A DNA stretch of 64,000 nucleotides from [Clostridium] scindens (GTDB lineage Bacteria; Bacillota; Clostridia; Lachnospirales; Lachnospiraceae). Below are positions 59,083 to 64,000 of this stretch, in pieces. Within the stretch, counting starts at the first letter, position 1. Every line of letters begins with the position of its first letter. The DNA lies in contig NZ_CP080442.1 in the NCBI RefSeq assembly GCF_019597925.1, positions 2,026,001-2,090,000 of the forward strand, written 5' to 3'. The notes beneath the pieces are model-generated. The model worked only from the letters and a program-made list of their open reading frames with translations, was not told the DNA's origin and did no database searches. A program made the position numbers and the translations under genes.

Positions 59083-59262
59083 GCGCGGCGGACGGGTGGC
59101 GGGATTCTGGAGGGAAGCGTAAGGGGCGGAGAATCCATGCCGGATCTGTAAGCGAAGTGGGAGACGAGCCGCTATCGGCGACTCTCCCACTTCGCTTACA
59201 GATCCGTGCATTAGTCGCAGCCCCGGAAGCGTCGCAAGAATCCCGCCACCCGTCCGCCGCGC
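59083..59262. repeat. 180-nt GC-rich near-palindrome (foldback element)
   Basis: Outer arms 59083-59108 and 59237-59262 are perfect 26-nt inverted copies. Inner arms 59141-59164 and 59183-59206 are perfect 24-nt inverted copies. Between them lie unlike but related segments (59109-59140; 59207-59236) forming an internal bulge. The 18-nt apex contains GCCGCTATCGGC, a 4-bp mini-stem with a CTAT loop. The element is GC-richer than its surroundings, with an 8-G run 21 nt to its left. Small open frames across it (for example 59047-59316, minus) look like shadows of the repeat. Its nature (mobile foldback, structured RNA or transcriptional barrier) is open. Confidence 0.85.
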
Positions 59263-59327
59263 TCCCGTCAATTTACTGGCTGTCCTGGGGTGAGTGCGGG
59301 CTTTTTCGTACACCATTCGCCGGAACA

Positions 59328-59377
59328 GATAAAAGCCAGCCTATATAAGAAGCATAATTGCCTCCTATCAGACTGGC
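59328..59377 (-). terminator. Possible terminator of the spoIIIA operon
   Basis: Minus strand GCCAGTCTG ... TAGGCTGGC forms a 7-9-bp stem with G-U steps and a long loop, followed by TTTTATC. It lies about 180 nt past the spoIIIAH stop, between the two related GC-rich elements. Confidence 0.4.
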
Positions 59378-59418
59378 CTGCAAACTGGTTTATGTAGTTT
59401 TATGTATAGTCTGCAAGT

Positions 59419-59520
59419 GATGAGCCGCTATCGACACCTCTTCCGGCGGCGCATCTTTTCTCCGTAAGGCGTACCCTATCGCACGCGCCAAAGCGTCGCA
59501 GGAATCGCCGCCCCAGCCTC
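59419..59520. repeat. Diverged partial copy of the GC-rich element
   Basis: Plus-strand GATGAGCCGCTATCG (59419-59433) and AAGCGTCGCAGGAATC (59491-59506) match GACGAGCCGCTATCG (59163-59177) and AAGCGTCGCAAGAATC (59227-59242) of the near-palindrome with one change each, at similar distance (72 against 64 nt). The sequence between is unrelated, and no matching inverted arm was found, so this is like one half of the element. It ends about 30 nt from the spoIIIAH stop. Confidence 0.7.
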
Positions 59521-59549
59521 GCGGGCGGGTCGCCAATCCCCGAATCCCC

Positions 59550-60185
59550 CTACTTCCCTTCGGAATACACCGGCGTAATCACGATGTTCTGTGCCGCCAC
59601 GCCCGTCTTGCGGGTAATGATGTCTTCGATCTGCGCCCGGTTGGCATCGCTTAATTCTGCCGCATTCACGACTACGTCTGCCGCATCCTGGGTCAGGCTT
59701 ACCACGGCCTCGCTGAAGCCTTTTGAGGCCAGAAGGGTCTCGGCTGCGGCTTCTTTTTCTGCAATATCCGTCATTGCCACCATCTGATTTACCGCGTCCT
59801 GTTTCTGCTCATCGCTTAAGTTCTCGTTGTCGATGATTTCCATCAGGGACTCTTTGTTCTTGGCTCTTACTTGCTCCCTGGTCACCTTTGCTTCTGCAAC
59901 TACGGCGCTTGCCTCGCCGCTTGTAAGTACAGCCTCTCCCGGCGTCCCGTCCACGCTTCCATCGCTGTCGGTGCCGTCCTGGCTCTTGATATCATCGGAC
60001 GCGCTTGCCGTCACGTCCTCCTCGGATATGTCCAGAAGTTCCTTATTTGCAAGTTCTGCATTCGTCTTTTCTGCCGTATCCTTATCCCCGAATAATTTTC
60101 CGGAGTAATTCAGATATCCTGCCGCCGCAATCATTACGGCCAATGCTGCAATAATAATCTGGTTCTTTTTAAAGATTCGTTTCAC
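59550..60185 (-). CDS. spoIIIAH: Stage III sporulation protein AH
   Basis: Mother-cell protein in the outer forespore membrane; in Bacillus it binds SpoIIQ to form the feeding-tube channel and engulfment ratchet. The 211-residue protein has one N-terminal helix (about 8-27: QIIIAALAVMIAAAGYLNY), an acidic linker about 40-95 rich in Ser, Asp and Ala, and the ring-forming YscJ/FliF-like domain about 105-208 (VKAKNKESLMEI-type start; NQMVAMTDIAEKEAAAETLL; VVVNAAELSDANRAQIEDII). The start is GTG with AGGAGG 7 nt upstream. Last gene of the spoIIIA operon. A SpoIIQ partner is not in the window. Confidence 0.93.
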   Translation of the reverse strand: MKRIFKKNQIIIAALAVMIAAAGYLNYSGKLFGDKDTAEKTNAELANKELLDISEEDVTASASDDIKSQDGTDSDGSVDGTPGEAVLTSGEASAVVAEAKVTREQVRAKNKESLMEIIDNENLSDEQKQDAVNQMVAMTDIAEKEAAAETLLASKGFSEAVVSLTQDAADVVVNAAELSDANRAQIEDIITRKTGVAAQNIVITPVYSEGK

Positions 60186-60213
60186 TGTTCATCCTCCTAC
60201 CTTGCCACATCGT

Positions 60214-60816
60214 TTATGAATTCTTCTTCATTATCCTAATCTTATGCGTGTCTATCCCAAATAATGCTTGAACTGCTTCAGTAATATTCTGTTTTACCAC
60301 TGCATTATCTCCTCCGGAGGCTATGACTACCACTCCTTCTACCTGAGGGCTCAGTTCCTTGCTGATATAAGGCGCCTGTCCCTGGGAGCCATCTCCGTCA
60401 TATACGGTGGCCTCTCCATGGCTGCTGTTCTGTGTCGTGCGCGTCCCTCCCTGGCTGTCAGACTCTGTAACCGTCTCGCTTTGTGCCTCCACATCCTTCT
60501 CTACCACTTTCTCGGCGGAGGATTGTAACGTTATCATGACGGTTACGTCCCCGACCCCGGCCATCTGTGACAGCACGCCCTCAAGGTGCCCTTCCATATA
60601 AGAAGCGTAATTGCCATATGCCGCCTCTCCTCCCCCCGCTGCCGCCGTGCTGCTCCTTGCATCTTTGGAAGCAGCATCCTTCCCCTTCCCTGTGGGAATG
60701 GCGATCACGACCAGCAAGATTCCCACCAGAAGCAGAATCAAAAGTTGATCCTTTTTCAACTTTTTAATCGAAAAATTCTTCGGAATTTCAAATCGTTTCT
60801 TTTTCTTAACGTCCAA
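60214..60816 (-). CDS. spoIIIAG: Stage III sporulation protein AG
   Basis: Ring-forming component of the SpoIIIA-SpoIIQ channel. The 200-residue protein has a basic N-terminus, one membrane helix about 24-43 (LLILLLVGILLVVIAIP) and an outer domain with LSQMAGVGDVTVMITLQSSAEKVVEKD (about 80-106) and the conserved C-terminal VEGVVVIASGGDNAVVKQNITEAVQALFGIDTHKIRI. The start codon is TTG at 60816, with GGAGG 9 nt upstream; it overlaps the spoIIIAF end by 11 nt. Confidence 0.93.
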   Translation of the reverse strand: MDVKKKKRFEIPKNFSIKKLKKDQLLILLLVGILLVVIAIPTGKGKDAASKDARSSTAAAGGGEAAYGNYASYMEGHLEGVLSQMAGVGDVTVMITLQSSAEKVVEKDVEAQSETVTESDSQGGTRTTQNSSHGEATVYDGDGSQGQAPYISKELSPQVEGVVVIASGGDNAVVKQNITEAVQALFGIDTHKIRIMKKNS

Positions 60817-61156
60817 TCTCTATCTCCTCCACCTCTATCCCGGTTTTCTCATCTTCCGGTTCCTGCACGGCATCATCCGGATAGCCTTCTGGCAGCGTCT
60901 CGCCAAGATACTTGGATTCTTCCTCTATCTTTTTCATCTGCTCCTGGTACTCCTTGCTGTTATACAGGCTCCCCAGCGGATGCTCCATACCGAATATCTT
61001 AAGCAAGGGCGTGGCAAGCATGACGACCAGCACCATTCCGGTAAAGAACCGGATATACTTTTTATAATCCGAATTCGGAAGGATATGGATGACCGCTGTA
61101 ATCAGCACCATATAAAACGCAATATTCTTCATCCATTCATATAAATATTCAAACAT
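60806..61156 (-). CDS. spoIIIAF: Stage III sporulation protein AF
   Basis: A 116-residue membrane protein of the spoIIIA operon, shorter than the roughly 200-residue Bacillus protein. Two helices span about 10-27 (IAFYMVLITAVIHILP) and 33-52 (YIRFFTGMVLVVMLATPLL), followed by an acidic soluble tail that ends soon after the region corresponding to the start of the ring domain. The shortness could mean that the ring-building domain of AF is missing here; no frameshift is evident in the next gene, which overlaps. A GAGGTGGGG stretch precedes the ATG. Confidence 0.87.
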   Translation of the reverse strand: MFEYLYEWMKNIAFYMVLITAVIHILPNSDYKKYIRFFTGMVLVVMLATPLLKIFGMEHPLGSLYNSKEYQEQMKKIEEESKYLGETLPEGYPDDAVQEPEDEKTGIEVEEIEIGR

Positions 61157-61165
61157 AGCCCCACC

Positions 61166-62350
61166 TCAGACATGACTGGTTACTGCAGACACAATGGCAA
61201 TGGTCAGAAGGAACAGAAGGCCCGTAGTAAATACCACCTGCATAAGAAGCTGGCATCCGTCTCCCACCGTCTCTACACAGCCTACGATACGCTTGTCGGA
61301 TACTGGCTGTATAATTGCCGCCGCCAGTTTATATAAAAAGGCGATGCAGGCAATCTGCGCCAGCGGCACCACGCAAAGGGCGATGCAGATAAGAGCCCCT
61401 GTCATCCCGATTCCATTCTTCACCAGCACCGCCGTGCCAAGCGCCACCTCCGCCACGCCGCCTATGGCGTCCCCGATGCCGGGAATGGCTTCCGCGCCTC
61501 TGGCTATGGCGCTTCTTTTCACTGAATCAATGGCCGGGCTTATCATCCCCTGGATCACGTTCAGCCCGATGATGCAAGCCAGCAGCGTCTTTAATATCCA
61601 CGACACCGCAACCTGTATCAGTTCCGCGAACTTACTTAGATAATCCTCAGAGGAAAGGTAATTCAGCACCCGTACCATCATATAGATATGGATCACGGGC
61701 AAAAGGAAGCTGGTGATCAGAAGTTCTACAATAAAAATCAAAAACAGCACCAGATTATAAAACGCAATGGAAGTAACGCTGCCTTTTGCAATCGCCACTG
61801 CCAGGAAATACAAGGGGCAGAATACGCCCATGAAAGAGGTCAGGCTGTCTATCCCCTGGCTTACCCACTCCACCACTATCTGGAATGAACTTAATGCCAA
61901 TGCAATCAGCAGCAGATACAGGGCATAAAAACTAATTTCCGATATCTGGCGGCTCTGGAATACGTTTGAGAAATTGCTGAATACGGCCGCAATGACTGCG
62001 ATCAGAAGGATATGTACCAGATTGTCCTTGCAGCTTCCAAACGCATATCCCAGCTGTTCCGTTACCAGCCGGTTCAGCAGCTGGGCGGAAAATGTCAGAT
62101 CCCCGGAAATGACTCCCATCAGCGTTTCCTTAAAGTCCAGCTTTTCTTCCGGGAACAATTCCTTTAAGGAATCGTCAATTTCCCCAAAATCGAACTCTCC
62201 GATCAAGTCCTCCTGCATCCCGGAACTCTCTGCCTTATCCTCCTTAGTTCCCGACTGCCTGGCCTCTTGGGCCTGTGCCGGCAGCGGAGAAAATATTAGG
62301 AGCAGGATCACCCACAGGATGGCTGCCTGTACTATTTTTCGCCGCCTCAT
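61166..62350 (-). CDS. spoIIIAE: Stage III sporulation protein AE
   Basis: The largest membrane protein of the SpoIIIA complex, probably the channel core in the mother-cell membrane. The 394-residue protein starts with a signal-like hydrophobic stretch (about 8-27: AAILWVILLLIFSPLPAQAQ) ending in AQA, then about seven helices from residue 105 on (FGSCKDNLVHILLIAVIAAVFSNFSNVF). FSAQLLNRLVTEQLG and the MMISPAIDSVKRSAIARGAEAIPGIGDAIGG region are conserved. Its ATG overlaps the spoIIIAD stop as ATGA (62347-62350). Confidence 0.94.
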   Translation of the reverse strand: MRRRKIVQAAILWVILLLIFSPLPAQAQEARQSGTKEDKAESSGMQEDLIGEFDFGEIDDSLKELFPEEKLDFKETLMGVISGDLTFSAQLLNRLVTEQLGYAFGSCKDNLVHILLIAVIAAVFSNFSNVFQSRQISEISFYALYLLLIALALSSFQIVVEWVSQGIDSLTSFMGVFCPLYFLAVAIAKGSVTSIAFYNLVLFLIFIVELLITSFLLPVIHIYMMVRVLNYLSSEDYLSKFAELIQVAVSWILKTLLACIIGLNVIQGMISPAIDSVKRSAIARGAEAIPGIGDAIGGVAEVALGTAVLVKNGIGMTGALICIALCVVPLAQIACIAFLYKLAAAIIQPVSDKRIVGCVETVGDGCQLLMQVVFTTGLLFLLTIAIVSAVTSHV

Positions 62351-62733
62351 GACAGAAATTCCTTTATGGTATTTAAAAGCGCCATCAGAACCGGCATGCT
62401 TAATACCAGAACCGCCAGCTTGCCGAATATCTCGATCTGCAGCGCAATCGTCTGATAGCCCGCGTCCTTGCAGATGCCCGCGGAGAATTCGGCCACATAG
62501 GTAATCCCCAGCATCTTGATCAGCGTACCGATATAGGCGGTATCCATATTGATATAATTGGCGATGGTCCGCAAGGCATCGATGATCACTTCCAGCCGCC
62601 CGATGATGGCAAAGAAGATGACCAGGCTAAGCGCCACGCTGATATAGATGCCATACTCAGACTTTCCGCTTTTAAACTGTACGGCCAGCAGGGTGCCGGC
62701 GACCCCGATGATCCCGATCTGTATCATATTCAT
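62347..62733 (-). CDS. spoIIIAD: Stage III sporulation protein AD
   Basis: A 128-residue membrane protein with about four helices (3-20, 31-48, 60-80 and 98-118). Together with SpoIIIAC it forms the small integral-membrane pair of the operon; both share one family. Recognised by IGIIGVAGTLLAVQFKSGKSEYGIYIS and GITYVAEFSAGICKDAGYQTIALQIEIFGKLAVL. AAGGA precedes the ATG. 15 nt after spoIIIAC. Confidence 0.94.
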   Translation of the reverse strand: MNMIQIGIIGVAGTLLAVQFKSGKSEYGIYISVALSLVIFFAIIGRLEVIIDALRTIANYINMDTAYIGTLIKMLGITYVAEFSAGICKDAGYQTIALQIEIFGKLAVLVLSMPVLMALLNTIKEFLS

Positions 62734-62748
62734 GGGTATTCCTTCTTT

Positions 62749-62943
62749 CTACAGCGAAAATAAATGCTGGATGGATTCAAACAGGTCATAGATGTATGGC
62801 ACGATCCAGAACAGCACCAGCAGAAGTCCCGCAAGGCTTGTAAGGAATGCCTGCTCTTCCCTTCCGCTGTGCTTTAAGACCTGGCTTAAGACGGAGACCA
62901 GGATTCCCACCGCAGCTATTTTAAATATTAGATTTACACTCAT
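62749..62943 (-). CDS. spoIIIAC: Stage III sporulation protein AC
   Basis: A 64-residue two-helix membrane protein (about 5-22 and 32-52), full length for SpoIIIAC. Recognised by SVNLIFKIAAVGILVSVLSQVLKHSGREEQAFL and the LLVLFWIVPYIYDLFESI helix. The ATG at 62943 has GAGGAGG 5 nt upstream. The same frame stays open to 63204, but that extension runs through spoIIIAB in another frame and is not coding. 11 nt after spoIIIAB. Confidence 0.93.
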   Translation of the reverse strand: MSVNLIFKIAAVGILVSVLSQVLKHSGREEQAFLTSLAGLLLVLFWIVPYIYDLFESIQHLFSL

Positions 62944-62954
62944 GCACGCCTCCT

Positions 62955-63482
62955 CTATATTAACAGGACGGTAATAAATATCCCGCTCATCACGCCCAGG
63001 CAGTGGCATAATCTCACCTTTGCCTTCATCCCGCCCCGCATCTCTTCCATGGAAAGGCTCATTTCCTCCAGGTAGAGGTCGAGAGTCTTTACCTGCATCT
63101 CGATATCCGCGACCCCCAGCTGGCCTCCAAGATTTATCAGTTTGTCCAGTTCCTCCTCCGGAAGGCCGGATGCCCCCAGATATTCTCTTGCCGTATCTTC
63201 CCATATATCCTCCAGCGTACCCCTGTTCTTATGCTCCAGCCTGTCGTATATTTCCAGAAGCCATCCTTTATATGGCTCCCTGGAAGATGTCCCAATATGA
63301 CGGAACGCTTCCCCCAGATAAGACCTGGCATACCGTATCTCGCTTCTCAACTGGTAGACCAGCTTCTTGAGATACTGCATCTGGACATACTGGTCGTTGA
63401 TACGGTCTGCCGCCCGGATGCCCCATAAAGAGGTGGCTCCTATGATCAGGACAGCCCCGAAGGTCTTGACCATGGCCGTCAT
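62955..63482 (-). CDS. spoIIIAB: Stage III sporulation protein AB
   Basis: A 175-residue protein with an N-terminal helix (about 7-22), a soluble helical domain and a C-terminal helix (about 158-174: HCLGVMSGIFITVLLI). Structurally it resembles type II secretion GspF. QLRSEIRYARSYLGEAFRHIG and LGGQLGVADIEMQVKTLDLYLEEM are the conserved stretches. The ATG overlaps the spoIIIAA stop as ATGA (63479-63482). Confidence 0.92.
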   Translation of the reverse strand: MTAMVKTFGAVLIIGATSLWGIRAADRINDQYVQMQYLKKLVYQLRSEIRYARSYLGEAFRHIGTSSREPYKGWLLEIYDRLEHKNRGTLEDIWEDTAREYLGASGLPEEELDKLINLGGQLGVADIEMQVKTLDLYLEEMSLSMEEMRGGMKAKVRLCHCLGVMSGIFITVLLI

Positions 63483-64000
63483 CTGGTATCTTCCCTGTAC
63501 AGAAGGCTGCCCCGGTGATCGAAGATGCCATCAATCTGCCCTACGTGCCCGCGGTTTCCCAGAAGGATGTACCGTTCAAAGCGTCCCTGGGCGATCATCT
63601 GGTCAAGGAGAGGCTTCTTTCTTAATTCTTCCATGGAGCCTGCATGGACAGTGGCCAGCATCTTGCAGCCACAGTGCATTGCGTATTCGATGGCATGTAC
63701 ATCTTCTGCCGAGCCAATCTCATCCACGGCAATGACCTCCGGCCCCATGGAGCGTATCAGCATGATCATGCCTTCCGCCTTGGGGCACCCATCCAGCACG
63801 TCCGTGCGGATTCCAAGATGGTTCTGGGCGACCCCCATATAGCAGCCTCCAATCTCCGACCTCTCATCCACCACTCCCACAGCCATGCCCCTGACCCAGT
63901 CATTTCCATCGGAGATCTGACGGATCATATCCCGAAGAAGCGTTGTCTTGCCGCATCTTGGAGGCGATATGACCAGCGTATGGTAAAGGCTTCTGTTATT
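63479..64000 (-). CDS. spoIIIAA: Stage III sporulation protein AA (ATPase), 5' end beyond window
   Basis: Partial: 173 C-terminal residues, in frame up to the right edge. It is the cytosolic ATPase that energises the SpoIIIA complex, related to secretion ATPases. Walker A is SPPRCGKTTLLRDM, close to the window edge. Then follow VGVVDERSEIGGCYMG, the Walker-B-like VIAVDEIGSAEDVHAIEYAMHCGCKMLATVHAGS and the C-terminal FERYILLGNRGHVGQIDGI. All fit SpoIIIAA. First gene of the operon; its promoter, normally mother-cell sigma-E dependent, lies outside the window. Confidence 0.95.
   Translation of the reverse strand, partial: NNRSLYHTLVISPPRCGKTTLLRDMIRQISDGNDWVRGMAVGVVDERSEIGGCYMGVAQNHLGIRTDVLDGCPKAEGMIMLIRSMGPEVIAVDEIGSAEDVHAIEYAMHCGCKMLATVHAGSMEELRKKPLLDQMIAQGRFERYILLGNRGHVGQIDGIFDHRGSLLYREDTR

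Noticed and set aside
59047..59316. Open reading frame of 89 codons across the near-palindrome (and a 63-codon frame on the other strand at 59157-59348)
   Set aside because: Both frames read through the inverted arms and share the same translated string, the sign of a repeat rather than a protein; no ribosome-binding site and a biased composition.
62944..63204. Extension of spoIIIAC to a 151-residue protein
   Set aside because: The extra part overlaps spoIIIAB; the standard 64-residue SpoIIIAC has its own GAGGAGG site.
1..64000. CRISPR arrays, tRNA or rRNA genes, insertion sequences, prophage, plasmid or integrase genes
   Set aside because: No regular spacer repeats, cloverleaf sequences, transposase or phage proteins were recognised; nearly all long frames belong to chromosomal housekeeping, metabolic or sporulation families.

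Overview
The window reads as chromosome of an anaerobic, spore-forming Firmicute of the Lachnospiraceae (Clostridium cluster XIVa; the overall look is close to Clostridium scindens or Dorea, but species cannot be fixed from sequence alone). The grounds are the complete Clostridia/Bacillus-type sporulation block (spoIIIAA-AH, spoIVB, spo0A), a group-B-like [FeFe] hydrogenase, a split MetH, strong AGGAGG ribosome-binding sites, and short gaps with ATGA/GTGA overlaps. Almost every gene is on the minus strand; only ylbJ, maf and a cation-efflux gene are on the plus strand. I saw no rRNA, tRNA, CRISPR array, prophage or insertion sequence.

Positions 1-9654 hold a partial amidohydrolase, a CBS-domain protein, aspartate kinase, a HAD phosphatase, the YbaK deacylase, three coupled genes (two radical SAM enzymes and the TIGR03936 partner), a dicarboxylate/amino-acid symporter, an RmlD-like reductase and a small membrane protein. 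Positions 9735-14869 are a histidine operon (hisZ-G-D-B and a three-domain HisF-like/HisI/HisE fusion) driven by a perfect consensus promoter. Positions 14948-24856 are housekeeping genes: RecU, three RNA-modification enzymes (RluC, RsuA and RsmF types), YgiQ, a HAD enzyme, an M23 peptidase and PepD.

Positions 24978-34640 include the ylbJ/coaD/rsmD neighbourhood with ylbJ inverted, a PF09818 ATPase, a prolyl-tRNA editing protein divergent from maf across a 13-bp inverted repeat, a CDF transporter, a class III aminotransferase, a CmpB-type membrane protein and rpsU. Positions 34738-40731 contain an APC amino-acid permease behind a tandem glycine riboswitch with terminator, then alaS and the hydrogenase, each with a strong promoter. 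Positions 40867-46317 give metF, the MetH reactivation domain, the MetH core and glgA.

Positions 46382-64000 are the classic block read in the order spoIIIA operon, prfC, asp23-nusB-xseA-xseB-ispA-dxs-tlyA-nadK-argR-recN, spoIVB, spo0A. The 596-bp gap between spoIIIAH and prfC breaks this conserved order. It holds a 180-nt GC-rich near-palindrome (26-bp and 24-bp perfect stems) and a diverged partial copy of the same element. This is the least explained structure in the window. Other points of interest are the glycine riboswitch on an APC permease, the HisF-like domain that has lost both catalytic aspartates, and several promoters built into other elements.
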